From: Chloroflexota bacterium
Lineage (GTDB): Bacteria > Chloroflexota > Dehalococcoidia > UBA2247 > RBG-13-53-26
Length of the DNA stretch: 60,771 bases
NCBI GenBank assembly: GCA_003551705.1
Contig: PUNJ01000116.1
Location: 1 to 60,771 of the forward strand
Reading direction: 5' to 3'
The notes beneath the pieces were generated by a model. That model ran no database searches. It saw only the letters and a list, made by a program, of their open reading frames with translations, and had not been told where the DNA came from. This document shows positions 18,283 through 27,869 of this stretch, one piece after another (the first letter of the stretch is position 1; the number at the start of each line of letters is the position of its first letter). A program made the translations under genes and the position numbers.

Positions 18283-19677
18283 CTATCTTGACACTGCCAC
18301 CGGGTCCTTAACGACCGGATACCCTGCGGCAGTCCAGGCTTTCATACTGCCCAGGACGTTGTAGACGTCCCGGGAATTCTCTTGCAAGAGGATACTGGCG
18401 GCAAGGCTGGCCCTGTTTCCTACGCTGCATGTTGTCGCTACCGGTATTCTTGCGGGAATATCTTCTACCCCCTCCTTGAGATGGCCTACGAATTTGTGCA
18501 TGGCGCCTTCGATGCGGCCCTGCTCCCACTCTGCCTGGGTCCTGACGTCAAGAACTGTCATCGGCGATCGGCTCTCAATCAGAACCCTCAGTTCTTGCAC
18601 AGTCAGGACAGGAAGGTGTTCTACCGGCAAGCCGGTGTTGTACCAGCTCTCCACCCCTCCCTTCAGATACCCTGTGATGTTGTCATAGCCAACCCTCAGA
18701 AGGTGCCGGGCCACCTGATCCAGATGGCTTGGGTCTTGCAGGACTAGAAGCAGCGGCGCATCATAGGGCAAGACCCAGCCGGCGTATATGGGCAGTATGG
18801 GCAGGGCCAGATTATACGAACCCTTGATGTGTGCCCCACCAAAGGCCGCGGGAGCACTGGCGTCGACCAACACTGTCTCTGCCTTCTGCACTTCGTACCT
18901 GAAATCATTCGGCATGAGCGGCACCGGGACTGGCATATAGCCCAATAGTGGCGGGCCTTCTCGATTGTCCCTGGCCATGTTATCGAAGTAGGGTGGTTTC
19001 TCCATTCTTTCCGCTATCTTGCGCTTGATGAAATCCTCTTTGTTTCTGGCCTGCAGGGCCGGGTTAAGTAATCGCTCTATACCGAGGCTGGTCTCCTCCC
19101 TGTCACCGATGCTGGCGCCACACACCGATCCGGCGCCGTGGGCCGGCAATACTATCACACCGTCACCCAGAGGCAGAAGCCGGCCAAAGATGCTTTCAAA
19201 AAGGTTGGCGGCAAGTCTTTGTGCTTCACCAGGGCCGCAAAGGTCAGTCCTGCCCACTTCGTTCACGAAAAGAGTGTCGCCTGTAAACACCATGACAGGC
19301 TGGGAGCCCGATACTGAATCGTAGACAATGAAGGAAGTGCTCTCATCTGTATGCCCAGGCGTGTGGAGCGCCCTTATCCTGATCTTGCCCAGGCGAAATT
19401 CCTCTCCGTCAGCCAGCGTGTTACCAAATTTCCACTCCAGGCCGGGACCATGGTATATATCAGCTCCCGTAAGGTTCTCCAATTCAATGGAGCCGCTCAG
19501 GTAATCCTCATTACAATGGGTTTCAAAGACGTGCATGATGACATTCCCGTATTTTTCCGCCAAGTCCAGATACACCTGGCAATCCCGCCTGGGATCGATA
19601 ACGATCGCCTCGTTTCCCGAGGCAAGAAAGTAAGAGTTATGGGCGAGTCCTTCGGATTTGATTCTCTGCAAGATCAT
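18283..19677 (-). CDS. MBL-fold hydrolase fused to two rhodanese domains
   Basis: Residues 1-250 form a metallo-beta-lactamase-like domain related to persulfide dioxygenases. The first metal motif reads THCNEDY instead of the usual THxHxDH. HTPGHTDE, GDTLF and PAHGAGS are kept. Two rhodanese domains follow. The first (about 265-355) has no cysteine; the second has an active-site loop with Cys (ATTCSVGNRAS). A subclass of MBL-rhodanese proteins with an HxNED motif exists, so the altered motif may be family-typical rather than decay. A role in sulfane-sulfur transfer is likely, but persulfide oxidation is doubtful for this sequence. It heads the unit with the radical-SAM gene. Confidence 0.85.
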   Translation of the reverse strand: MILQRIKSEGLAHNSYFLASGNEAIVIDPRRDCQVYLDLAEKYGNVIMHVFETHCNEDYLSGSIELENLTGADIYHGPGLEWKFGNTLADGEEFRLGKIRIRALHTPGHTDESTSFIVYDSVSGSQPVMVFTGDTLFVNEVGRTDLCGPGEAQRLAANLFESIFGRLLPLGDGVIVLPAHGAGSVCGASIGDREETSLGIERLLNPALQARNKEDFIKRKIAERMEKPPYFDNMARDNREGPPLLGYMPVPVPLMPNDFRYEVQKAETVLVDASAPAAFGGAHIKGSYNLALPILPIYAGWVLPYDAPLLLVLQDPSHLDQVARHLLRVGYDNITGYLKGGVESWYNTGLPVEHLPVLTVQELRVLIESRSPMTVLDVRTQAEWEQGRIEGAMHKFVGHLKEGVEDIPARIPVATTCSVGNRASLAASILLQENSRDVYNVLGSMKAWTAAGYPVVKDPVAVSR

Positions 19678-19716
19678 GTTTCAATCCGCCTTCCTTCCCG
19701 ATCTGGAGTCACGAAT

Positions 19717-20193
19717 TCAAAGGCCCGTTTCCTTTCGTATGTCCGTAAGCAGACGGAGGTGACTGCGCTCTTCGTCGATAACTCGGTCAACGATGGCCCG
19801 GTCCGGTTCCTGAACGAATTCGCGCAATTGTGTGTACATCCTGATTGTGTCTTCCTCGAACCTCGTGCCTATTTCGATGGCATCGGAATCACTTCTCGCT
19901 TCCTTTTTCAGGGCTGCCTCGTACCTGTTCTCGGGTAGTGTTGCGTCCACCAATTCCTGGATGATTTCCTGCCGTTCAGGCGGCAGTTGTCCCAAGCTGG
20001 CTGCCCCGATCTGCTGGTAGAGAGAGGTGAATACCCTCTCATGTATGGCTTCCTGGTCTGCCAGGTAGGTGTAGGCATCCCATATCCTTGTGTCCTTGGT
20101 CGATTTGGCCAGGGTCTCGTATAGACTTCGACCGGCTTGCTCCAGGCGGATGGCGATCTCAAGAATATCGCCGGCAGTGCTTACTCCCCTCAT
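19717..20193 (-). CDS. Ferritin-like (rubrerythrin-fold) diiron protein
   Basis: The 158-residue protein starting MRGVSTAGDILEIAIRLEQAG has four helices. Regularly spaced acidic/His motifs (E...EAIHE and FEEDTIRMY... DEERSHL) fit a ferritin-like diiron site. There is no rubredoxin domain. Such proteins reduce peroxide or store iron in anaerobes. The start at 20193 is preferred because the extra residues of a longer frame are not helix-like. It sits between the PfpI gene and the MBL-rhodanese gene on the same strand. Confidence 0.75.
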   Translation of the reverse strand: MRGVSTAGDILEIAIRLEQAGRSLYETLAKSTKDTRIWDAYTYLADQEAIHERVFTSLYQQIGAASLGQLPPERQEIIQELVDATLPENRYEAALKKEARSDSDAIEIGTRFEEDTIRMYTQLREFVQEPDRAIVDRVIDEERSHLRLLTDIRKETGL

Positions 20194-20250
20194 GATACCT
20201 CCCCTAGCAGTGGCTGCATTTGGCCGGCAGCAAAGCATGGTTGAAAAATC

Positions 20251-20811
20251 TCAGGATGAACGCTCCCGCAAGCCGGTCCTGTGGGGCACCCTCTCCAGGG
20301 CGCTGATTATCGCCTCGTTGAACTCCGCCAGATCCGCCGGTTTCCGGGACGTGATTAGATTACCGTCGACTACAACAGCTTCATCCACCCAGATAGCTCC
20401 CGCATTCTCCAGATCAACCGCCACCGATGCATATGAAGTCATGCGCCGGCCGCGCACAATGCCCGCCGAAATGAGGAGTTGGGGGCCATGACATACTGCT
20501 GCGATAACCTTTCCGGCTTCGTTCATTCGACGTGCAAGGTCCACCATGGCGGGGTGTAACCTCATTTTGTCCGGTGCATAACCACCCGGGACCACAAGCG
20601 CATCATAGTCATCCACGGAAACGTCGTCAGCAATGGTGTCCGCTACTATTTCCGTTCTACTTCGTTTGCCCCTGTAGGTCTTCTTTGAAGAACTGCCGAC
20701 AATAACCACCTCGGCTCCAGCCTCTTTCAATACCGCCTGTGGCTCGGTCAACTCCACATCCTCGAAGTCCTCCTCTACCAGCATGGCTATCTTCTTACCC
20801 CGGATTCGCAT
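20251..20811 (-). CDS. DJ-1/PfpI family protein (paralogue of the gene at 14375)
   Basis: The 186-residue product starts MRIRGKKIAMLVEEDFEDVEL behind GGAGGTGCGCA. It has the YDALVVPGGYAPDKM loop and the AAVCHGPQLLISAG nucleophile elbow (Cys at about residue 111). It shares most motifs with the PfpI protein 6 kb away, which points to a duplication. The reading frame follows the oxidoreductase beta-subunit gene by about 20 bases, so it is probably the last-but-one gene of that unit. The enzymatic activity remains open (glyoxalase, deglycase or peptidase). Confidence 0.86.
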   Translation of the reverse strand: MRIRGKKIAMLVEEDFEDVELTEPQAVLKEAGAEVVIVGSSSKKTYRGKRSRTEIVADTIADDVSVDDYDALVVPGGYAPDKMRLHPAMVDLARRMNEAGKVIAAVCHGPQLLISAGIVRGRRMTSYASVAVDLENAGAIWVDEAVVVDGNLITSRKPADLAEFNEAIISALERVPHRTGLRERSS

Positions 20812-20830
20812 TGCGCACCTCCATTCTGGT

Positions 20831-21703
20831 TCAGACGAATTCATCAAGCAGGGACTCAACTCCGCCAGGTTCGGGGGATAATCCGACCAAGGGCTGGTCC
20901 ACGGTTATCGGCAGGAAACGGTCCTCAAAGACGGGTCTTTCCTGTCGGTACAGGACCCCGATTGGTATGCGGTCGCCCCACTCCAATGACTTGGTAAAGG
21001 CGGTTGTTCTGTCTGCCGGATCATGATCGCTTTCCTGATCGAGCCTGTAGACACGTTCCCGGTACCATGCGTGCGTATTCTTGCGGTTAAAGGTCACACA
21101 AGGCTGCAAAATATCGATCAAAGCAAAACCTTTGTGTTGTATGCCTGCCTTTATCAGTCCGGACAGATGCTCCATATCTCCGGAAAAGCCCCTGGCTACG
21201 AAGCTTGCGTTTGATGCAATAGCCAGGGCCATGGGATTTATTGGGTCAACCGCCCCCTTGATGGTGGTCTTGGTAATAAAGCCTTCATCACTGGTTGGCG
21301 ACGCTTGACCCTTGGTCAGGCCATAGATCTGGTTGTCATGTACCAGGTAGGTGATATCGTGATTGCGTCTCATGGCATGAAGGAAATGGTTGCCACCTTC
21401 ACCATAACCGTCGCCGTCGCCTCCCACGGCAATTACCACCAGATCATGGTTCACGATCTTGGCTGCTGCTGCAGCAGGCAACGTCCGGCCATGAAGCACG
21501 TTGAGCCCGTTGGTCCTTATGTAGTGGGGCAGCTTCCCTGCCTGGCCGATGCCCGACACCATGAGTACCTGATGCGGTTCCAACTGAAGATCTACCAGGG
21601 CCTTTTTCAGGGCGCTCAAGATACCAAAGTTGCCGCATCCCGGGCACCAGGCAGTGGGACCTCCGGCATATACCTTTTGCGTTACCTTGGCTGTCGCTAC
21701 CAT
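20831..21703 (-). CDS. 2-oxoacid:ferredoxin oxidoreductase, beta (TPP-binding) subunit
   Basis: The 290-residue subunit begins MVATAKVTQKVYAGGPTAWCPGCGNFGILSA, the standard start of KorB/PorB-type beta chains with the CPGCG cluster-associated motif. The TPP-binding VGGDGDGYGEGGNHFLHA is at about residues 87-105. It decarboxylates 2-oxoacids to acyl-CoA and reduces ferredoxin together with the alpha/gamma chain. Its ATG at 21703 overlaps the stop of the upstream alpha gene (ATGGTAG), so the two are translationally coupled. The specific substrate (2-oxoglutarate, pyruvate or branched-chain) is not settled. The start at 21703 is preferred over an upstream codon because GGAGGT precedes it. Confidence 0.92.
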   Translation of the reverse strand: MVATAKVTQKVYAGGPTAWCPGCGNFGILSALKKALVDLQLEPHQVLMVSGIGQAGKLPHYIRTNGLNVLHGRTLPAAAAAKIVNHDLVVIAVGGDGDGYGEGGNHFLHAMRRNHDITYLVHDNQIYGLTKGQASPTSDEGFITKTTIKGAVDPINPMALAIASNASFVARGFSGDMEHLSGLIKAGIQHKGFALIDILQPCVTFNRKNTHAWYRERVYRLDQESDHDPADRTTAFTKSLEWGDRIPIGVLYRQERPVFEDRFLPITVDQPLVGLSPEPGGVESLLDEFV

Positions 21704-23418
21704 ACTGCACCGACCTCCTTCTTTAATTGGTCCACAATGAAGCGGGGAGAGATGGGTCGTCCATCGTACTTGAGTATGCAACCGTCCACACGGATGCAGG
21801 TCTGCGCCCTGAGCAGTTGGGCCATCTGGCCCGTGGCGTTATTCTCCACCATGTACTTGCGATTGCCCTTGGCAAGTACTTCTTCCACTGCCCCGACTGG
21901 GAACGGCCAAATCTCGGCGAAATGGCAGCAGTTGACATTCATTCCCTCGTGGCAGAGCCTGTCAACGGCCTCTCTTATTGCGCCGAAGGTACTTCCCCAA
22001 CCCAGAAGCGTAATGTCCGCCTTCTCGGGGCCATAGGTCTTGGGCGCCGCGATCTCCTGTCGTACCAGGTCCGTCTTCCTGAGCCGCTTCTCCACCATGG
22101 CTGCCCGCATTCCGGCATCCTCTATGATATGCCCATGTTCGTCATGTTCGTCCCCTGCCGTGAAGACCACGATGCCCTTGGTGCCAGGAAATGCTCTGGG
22201 TGATATCCCATCTTCCGATAGCAGATGCCTCCTGTAGTCTCCGTCGACCGGGACCCCGGGCGAATATATCCGCCCGTGATCGATAACTACCTGAGAAAGA
22301 TCGAACTTGGGGGCCGTCCAGTAGGACGTGGCCATGTGATGGTCTGTCAGGATAAATACGGGGATTTGATACTTTTCTGCCAGGTTGAACGCCTTTACGG
22401 TCAACCAGAAATTCTCCTCTACTGTAGACGGCGCGAAGAGAACCCTGGGGAATTCACCGTGAGCAGCGTGAAGCAGAAACAGAAGGTCGCCTTGCTCCGT
22501 TCTGGTAGGCAGTCCCGTAGCCGGTCCCGGACGTTGTCCCTCTACGATCACCAGAGGAGTCTCGGTCATGCCCGCCAGACCCAGACCCTCCACCATCAGA
22601 TTGAAGCCGCCTCCGGATGTGGCGGTCATGGCACGAACGCCTGCAAAGGATGCTCCGATGGCCATGAGCATCGCCGCTATTTCGTCCTCGGCCTGCAAGG
22701 TGGCTACTTTCATCCGTGTTGCGTTCTCGGTCATGCCCTCCAAGATGGGCGTAACCGGGGTCATTGGATAACCCGCCATAAACCTGCACCCAGCTGCCAG
22801 CGCTCCAAGGACGATGGCTTCATTCCCGTTCAGCAGCATCTTCCTGCCGTTACTGCCTGCAGGCACGCGGCGTGCAGTCATCTCAAAATGCTCTCGAGCG
22901 TGGTCGAAGCCTGCTTGAGCCGCTATCGTGTTCTTCTCGCCGGTCTCGCCCGGACCGAAGCGCTCCAAGAGAAGTTCCTTTAACCTGTCCAAGTCTAAGG
23001 CGATCAGATAAGCGACCGCCCCCAATGCAACGGTATTGGACATGATCTTGTTCCCGGCCTTTTCCTTTGCCAATGTTTGCAGCGGTATACCCAATAGGTT
23101 GCCTTCACTGGCAAGATCCTTGACCGCATCGTTGTCATATATCATCATGCCGTCCGCACGCATCTCCTGGCTATGCAATAGAACAGAGTCCTTGTTCAAA
23201 GCGATCAAGAGGTCCACCTTCTCTGTGAGCGTTCCTACATCTGACGCGCATATTCTTACCCTGAAGAAATTATGGCCGCCTCTGATTCTAGATTCGTAGT
23301 CCTGGTCGGCAAAGACCTCATAACCGTTTCTTGCTGCCAGCTTGGCAAGGATGAAGCCAATGGACTGTACCCCCTGTCCGGCTTCTCCACCAACCATCAG
23401 ATTTATATCCAGTGCCAT
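21697..23418 (-). CDS. 2-oxoacid:ferredoxin oxidoreductase, fused gamma-alpha subunit
   Basis: The 573-residue chain joins an N-terminal gamma domain (residues 1-190, GGEAGQGVQSIGFILAKL) to the alpha pyrimidine-binding domain, which starts at about 200 with LLNGNEAIVLGALAAGC and has QAEDEIAAMLMAIGAS. This gamma-alpha fusion is the usual KorA type of two-subunit 2-oxoacid:ferredoxin oxidoreductases in anaerobes and archaea. With the beta chain downstream it produces acyl-CoA and reduced ferredoxin. It starts at ATG 23418 behind CGGAGGTCCG. No separate delta/ferredoxin subunit gene is adjacent, so a free ferredoxin must accept the electrons. Confidence 0.92.
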   Translation of the reverse strand: MALDINLMVGGEAGQGVQSIGFILAKLAARNGYEVFADQDYESRIRGGHNFFRVRICASDVGTLTEKVDLLIALNKDSVLLHSQEMRADGMMIYDNDAVKDLASEGNLLGIPLQTLAKEKAGNKIMSNTVALGAVAYLIALDLDRLKELLLERFGPGETGEKNTIAAQAGFDHAREHFEMTARRVPAGSNGRKMLLNGNEAIVLGALAAGCRFMAGYPMTPVTPILEGMTENATRMKVATLQAEDEIAAMLMAIGASFAGVRAMTATSGGGFNLMVEGLGLAGMTETPLVIVEGQRPGPATGLPTRTEQGDLLFLLHAAHGEFPRVLFAPSTVEENFWLTVKAFNLAEKYQIPVFILTDHHMATSYWTAPKFDLSQVVIDHGRIYSPGVPVDGDYRRHLLSEDGISPRAFPGTKGIVVFTAGDEHDEHGHIIEDAGMRAAMVEKRLRKTDLVRQEIAAPKTYGPEKADITLLGWGSTFGAIREAVDRLCHEGMNVNCCHFAEIWPFPVGAVEEVLAKGNRKYMVENNATGQMAQLLRAQTCIRVDGCILKYDGRPISPRFIVDQLKKEVGAVW

Positions 23419-23493
23419 CGGACCTCCGTGTTATCGAGAGAATAATTTGGAGAGTGAGTGCGATCTGGAAGGAATCAGGAAGGCCGCTAAAAC

Positions 23494-23850
23494 CTAGTCT
23501 TCCAGCTGGCAATCAAGCAGGCGCAGGCCCTCGGTCATGCTCTCGACGGAATTCAATGCCTGGAGGGTGAGGCTAACCAGTTCCTCCCGGGCAGAGGCTT
23601 CAATGACCATTATCAAGTCCGGCGGACCTTTAAGTGGATCTACGAGGACTACACCTGGCCTGTTTCGAAGCATGTCCGCTACCTCGTGTGCTTTGCCGTG
23701 AGCAATGTCCAGAAGCGCGTAGACTCGATTGTTCACCGGCTGCTCCTCTATACTGAAACGTTGCGCCTGGCGCCGCGCCTCCTCGATTACCCAAGGGACG
23801 CACTCTCTCATTCCCGCCCTGCGATGAAAGCAAATCACGTCTGAGCGCAT
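23494..23850 (-). CDS. Lrp/AsnC-type ligand-binding (RAM) domain protein
   Basis: The 118-residue product has a short basic leader and then one alpha/beta domain of about 75 residues: VYALLDIAHGKAHEVADML... VVLVDPLKGPPDLIMVIEA. The pattern is that of the stand-alone Lrp/AsnC ligand-binding (RAM) domain, without the DNA-binding helix-turn-helix. Such proteins bind amino acids or act as partner subunits. ATG 23850 lacks a ribosome site; a shared -35/-10-like motif just upstream would start RNA close to that ATG. An internal ATG at 23811 behind AGGGCGGGA is an alternative. It stands upstream of the oxidoreductase genes. Confidence 0.6.
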   Translation of the reverse strand: MRSDVICFHRRAGMRECVPWVIEEARRQAQRFSIEEQPVNNRVYALLDIAHGKAHEVADMLRNRPGVVLVDPLKGPPDLIMVIEASAREELVSLTLQALNSVESMTEGLRLLDCQLED

Positions 23851-23869
23851 TCTTATGGTAACAGGGTTT

Positions 23870-23886
23870 CGATGAAGAAGTCATAA
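23870..23886 (-). promoter_or_regulatory. Shared 17-base upstream motif, copy 2
   Basis: Identical to the motif at 15098-15114. In the minus direction ATGACT is followed after 18 bases by TACCAT, which lies only a few bases before the ATG at 23850. If this is a promoter, the transcript of the RAM-domain gene would be nearly leaderless. Confidence 0.35.
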
Positions 23887-24007
23887 CGCCCTTTTCCAAA
23901 AGATAAAGGAAATGTGACATTTTGGTGTTGCTCTGCGGGATGGATTCTCCAGACACTTTTAGGTTGAGATAAGTGCAGGAAAGACAAATAATAGACGCGA
24001 AAACAAC

Positions 24008-24730
24008 TCAAGCCGAAGGTTGGTCCATTATGTAACCTACCTTGGGGACGGTGCGGATCAGCTTGGAGGAGTGGTCATTTGTTTCAAGCTTGTACCTGAG
24101 CCGGCTTATCCATGTTCGCAGTATCTGTACATCGTCCCGGTACTCGATACCCCAAACACTGGTGAGCAGGTCCTCATAGAGTAGAAGTCGTCCCGAATTC
24201 AAAGCCAGTTCGCTAAGCAGAAGCCACTCGATTCGAGTCAAGTGTCTTTCTTCGCCTCTTACCAGGACAGCGTGGCGGCGGAAGTCTATGGTCAGACCGC
24301 CAATCTGGATGATATCCGCCGTCTTGCGCTTCTCTGCCGGTTCCAGCCTCCGTCTGACCGCTTCTATACGGGCGACCAACTCGTCCGGATTGAAAGGTTT
24401 CGGTAAATAGTCGTCAGCTCCCAGGCCCAGACCCGCTATCCTGTCCACGTCCGCCCCCTTGGCACTCAGGATAATGATCGGCACCGCGGAGAACGCCCGC
24501 AACTCTTTAAGAAGTTCAAGGCCGTCCATCTTGGGCATAATAAGGTCAAGAACAACCAGGTCCGGTTCCTGGGCGTGCACTTGCTCCAAAGCTTCAAGCC
24601 CGTTCGCAGCTGTGAATACCTCATACCCCGAAGCCTTCAGCTTGGACCTGAGGAAGTTAATTATACGTTCTTCATCATCAACAACGAGTATGCGGAACTG
24701 TTTCACGAAAACACCAGCTTTAGAAAGCAT
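24008..24730 (-). CDS. OmpR-family response regulator (receiver + winged helix)
   Basis: The receiver domain has the acidic pair (VVDDEE), the phosphorylated aspartate (LVVLDLIMPKMDG) and the conserved lysine (YLPKPF). The C-terminal winged helix (RHAVLVRGEERHLTRIEWLLLSEL... IRTVPKVGYIM) binds DNA. No kinase gene is adjacent, so it is an orphan regulator here. The start is uncertain: ATG 24730 or the GTG at about 24706 would both leave an intact receiver, and a longer frame to 24772 is less likely. It lies directly downstream of lon on the same strand. Confidence 0.88.
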   Translation of the reverse strand: MLSKAGVFVKQFRILVVDDEERIINFLRSKLKASGYEVFTAANGLEALEQVHAQEPDLVVLDLIMPKMDGLELLKELRAFSAVPIIILSAKGADVDRIAGLGLGADDYLPKPFNPDELVARIEAVRRRLEPAEKRKTADIIQIGGLTIDFRRHAVLVRGEERHLTRIEWLLLSELALNSGRLLLYEDLLTSVWGIEYRDDVQILRTWISRLRYKLETNDHSSKLIRTVPKVGYIMDQPSA

Positions 24731-24814
24731 TACCGTCAATTCTATGTTGGAACCATTGTGAACGATTGTCAAAGCGATTCGCGTTTGATGTTATCGTTCC
24801 TGTGGCACGGCCGG

Positions 24815-27199
24815 TCAAACACCGGTAGGGGCGCCGGGTAATTCACTCTCTTCCAGTGACTTCAATGCCACGCCTATTGCCTGGTCTATATTTTCCACCG
24901 TGGCGAACTTGAGATCTCCTTTTACTTCCTCAGGGATTTCGTCGAGGTCCTTCTCGTTTGCCTTTGGGAGGATGATCTCCTTTATCCCTGATCGGTGGGC
25001 CGCAAGCACTTTGTCCCTGATCCCACCCACGGGTAGCACCTTGCCGCGCAAGGTTATCTCACCGGTCATTCCAACGTCTCTCTTCACAGCGCGCTTGGTC
25101 AGGGCCGAGATTAGGGCTATGGTCATGGGTACTCCGGCTGAAGGCCCGTCTTTGGGGATAGCTCCTGCGGGGACGTGAATATGAACGTCCCTGTTATGTG
25201 GAAAATCGTCCTCTATACCCAGCATGGCCGCCCTGCTGCGGGTATACGTCATAGCTGCGCGTGCGGACTCTTGCATGACCTCTCCCAGCTTGCCTGTCAG
25301 GATCAAATTTCCTTTTCCCTTAACTGGAGTGGCTTCTATGAAAAGGATATCCCCTCCGGTGGGTGTCCAGGCTAATCCGGTCGCTACTCCTATTTCATCC
25401 TCGCCTGCAATAGCCTCCACCCTGAGCCTTTCGGGACCGAGAAGGTCGATCAATGTCTCCACAGTTATGCTATCCGGCACCTCTTCTCCTGCGGCCACTT
25501 TCCTGGCTATCTTGCGACATACGGTCCCTATTTCTCTCTCCAGGTTTCTCACCCCGGCTTCCCGCGTATAGCTCTCAATCATCTTGAACATGGCTTCATC
25601 CGTAATCTGCAGCTGGTCCGCTGATAGGCCGTTTTCCTTTAACTGCCTGGGTATGAGAAAGCGCCTGGCAATGTGAAGTTTCTCAAGCGGGGTATATCCT
25701 GACAACTCAATTATTTCCATCCGGTCTTTGAGGGCCGGGGGAATGGGGTCTATGACGTTGGCCGTCGTTATGAAGATCACCTTAGACAGATCAAAGGGGA
25801 CCCCCAGATAGTTATCAACGAAGGCGTTGTTCTGTTCCGGGTCCAGGACTTCCAAGAGAGCTGCGGATGGATCGCCCCGGAAGTCCATACCGACCTTGTC
25901 GATTTCGTCCAGCATGAAGACCGGATTATTCGACTCCGCACGCCTGATACCCTGGATTATTCTGCCGGGCAGTGCGCCTATGTAGGTACGGCGGTGCCCC
26001 CTGATCTCCGCTTCATCCCTGATGCCGCCGAGAGACATGCGATAGAAATTGCGGCCCAATGCCCGGGCGATAGAACGGCCCATCGAGGTCTTTCCTGTAC
26101 CAGGAGGCCCGAGGAAGCAGAGTATAGGCGCCTTCATGTCCTGTCTCAGACTGAGCACCGCCAGATAGTCTAGAATCCTGCCCTTGACCTTCTCCAAGTC
26201 ATAATGGTCCTCATCAAGGATTTCGCTGGCCCGGTTGATGTCCATCTTGTCCTCGGTACTTTTGGACCACGGCAGGCTTATCATCCAGTCTAGGTAGGTC
26301 CTTGACATGGTATACTCGGCGGCCGACGGGGGCATCTTCTCCAAGCGGTCAAGCTCCCTCTCCACCTCCTTGAGTGCTTCGGGCGGCAGTTGGGCTTCTT
26401 CGACCTTCTGCCTGAGTTCCATAATCTCCACGGCCCGTTCATCAGTCTCGCCAAGTTCCTTTTGCAATGCCTTGATCTGCTCCCGGATCAAGTACTCGCG
26501 TTGCGCCTTGTCCAGGTCACCCTTGATTTGTGCCTGGATCCTGCTGCCTATTTCCAGTATCTCTACCTCCCTGTTGATGAAATGGCTTAACTTCCGCAAC
26601 CGCTCCGCAACGTCCAACGTAGCCAGAACGTCCTGTGCCTCCTCACGCTTCAGATTGATGTGCGCTGCAACGAAGTCAGCGAGATTGCCAGGGTCGGTGA
26701 TATTCAGGGCGGCAGCACCTAGCTCCGAAGGCAGATTGGGGGCTAGTTCCACCATGCGTTGAAATAGACCCAGGAAATTGCGGGTCAGGGCCTCGAGTTC
26801 TTTGCTCTCTTCAAGCGTGGACTCGACCACCTCGACCTTGGCCCTGATATAGGGTTCTGTCTGGGTTATCTCCTTCATACGTATGCGGGATACGCCCTGC
26901 AAGAAGACCCGTATGGACCCATCCGGGAGCTTGAACATACGGGCCACGGCAGCAGCAGTCCCTATCTCGCCAAAAGAGTCTACGGTGTCTCCCTGCTGTT
27001 CGCCTCGCTGGCCGAAAGCCCCGACCATCTTGTGCTCTTCCATGGCGGCGTCGATGATCTGGATGATCGACTTATTTTCTGTAGCCACGGGTACTACGAT
27101 GTACGGGAAAATGGTATTTTCCAGCGTTGGCAGTATGGGCAGTTCTTCCGGGACTGCGAGCCTCATTTGTCCCGTTGCTTCTTGCTCTTCCACTACCAT
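24815..27199 (-). CDS. lon: ATP-dependent protease Lon
   Basis: The 794-residue protein has the Lon N-domain ([19 protein letters not shown]...), a coiled-coil region, the AAA+ module with Walker [10 protein letters not shown] at about residue 365 and [11 protein letters not shown]. The C-terminal protease domain has the catalytic serine in KDGPSAGVP (about 686) and lysine in [12 protein letters not shown] (about 729). It degrades misfolded and regulatory proteins in the cytoplasm using ATP. I chose ATG 27199 behind GGAGGCAGCGCC; an upstream frame extension to 27283 would overlap the Hsp20 gene. An Hsp20 gene lies directly upstream, so both may be induced together by protein stress. Confidence 0.95.
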   Translation of the reverse strand: MVVEEQEATGQMRLAVPEELPILPTLENTIFPYIVVPVATENKSIIQIIDAAMEEHKMVGAFGQRGEQQGDTVDSFGEIGTAAAVARMFKLPDGSIRVFLQGVSRIRMKEITQTEPYIRAKVEVVESTLEESKELEALTRNFLGLFQRMVELAPNLPSELGAAALNITDPGNLADFVAAHINLKREEAQDVLATLDVAERLRKLSHFINREVEILEIGSRIQAQIKGDLDKAQREYLIREQIKALQKELGETDERAVEIMELRQKVEEAQLPPEALKEVERELDRLEKMPPSAAEYTMSRTYLDWMISLPWSKSTEDKMDINRASEILDEDHYDLEKVKGRILDYLAVLSLRQDMKAPILCFLGPPGTGKTSMGRSIARALGRNFYRMSLGGIRDEAEIRGHRRTYIGALPGRIIQGIRRAESNNPVFMLDEIDKVGMDFRGDPSAALLEVLDPEQNNAFVDNYLGVPFDLSKVIFITTANVIDPIPPALKDRMEIIELSGYTPLEKLHIARRFLIPRQLKENGLSADQLQITDEAMFKMIESYTREAGVRNLEREIGTVCRKIARKVAAGEEVPDSITVETLIDLLGPERLRVEAIAGEDEIGVATGLAWTPTGGDILFIEATPVKGKGNLILTGKLGEVMQESARAAMTYTRSRAAMLGIEDDFPHNRDVHIHVPAGAIPKDGPSAGVPMTIALISALTKRAVKRDVGMTGEITLRGKVLPVGGIRDKVLAAHRSGIKEIILPKANEKDLDEIPEEVKGDLKFATVENIDQAIGVALKSLEESELPGAPTGV

Positions 27200-27272
27200 G
27201 GCGCTGCCTCCATCATTCCACAGTATACCGGCAAGACATGCCTGTGGATCTTGGTGTCCTTGCTTGCATACC

Positions 27273-27728
27273 TCATTGTTCAAGCTTCCTGAAAGTCTTT
27301 ATCTCAATATGCAACTGTGCTGGTTTTACCTTGGGGAGAGATATCTGCAATATGCCATCTTCACGCGTTGCTTCCGCCCTGTCGGCATCGACCGGGGATG
27401 GCAGGGGAATGCGCCTTTGAAAAGGTCCGCGATGAATCTCCAGTTGGTAGTACCTTCTCCTGGAAGACCGGGATTTCGATTCCTGTCGCTGGCCCCTGAT
27501 GAAAAGCATGTTGTTGTCGCCAATGGCAATCTCTATCTCGTCCTTCTTGACTCCTGCAAGTTCCAGGGTAACTACCACCTCCGTCTCTGTTTCGTACACA
27601 TCGACCGCCGGTTCCCAGGGAAGAGCGAACCTAACGGAAGGTGGTTTAGAACTACTTAAGTATGTCAGCAGCCTCTGGACTTCGCTGTGAATATTTTGCG
27701 AACCTTGCCAGTTCCCGCTAAACATCAT
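27273..27728 (-). CDS. Small heat-shock protein (Hsp20), second copy
   Basis: The 151-residue protein starts at an ATG-ATG pair behind AAAGGGAGGCCCT (I took the first, 27728). A polar N-terminal arm precedes an alpha-crystallin domain with ALPWEPAVDVYE, LELAGVKKDEIEI, FIRGQR and GILQISLPKV. The sequence is only moderately like the Hsp20 at 13872. It ends about 70 bases before lon on the same strand, suggesting a chaperone-protease operon in which Hsp20 holds substrates that Lon degrades; this coupling is inference. Confidence 0.88.
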   Translation of the reverse strand: MMFSGNWQGSQNIHSEVQRLLTYLSSSKPPSVRFALPWEPAVDVYETETEVVVTLELAGVKKDEIEIAIGDNNMLFIRGQRQESKSRSSRRRYYQLEIHRGPFQRRIPLPSPVDADRAEATREDGILQISLPKVKPAQLHIEIKTFRKLEQ

Positions 27729-27869
27729 AGGGCCTCCCTTTTTCGCTTGCATGCCGCGCACGCTCGCTAAGTGCGACTTAAACCAATTATACCACTTCAC
27801 TGGTTGCGTAAGGGAAGCTTTGAAATTGAGCAAGCAGACGATTGGAGGTATGGGTGGCTAAACTGGTTA

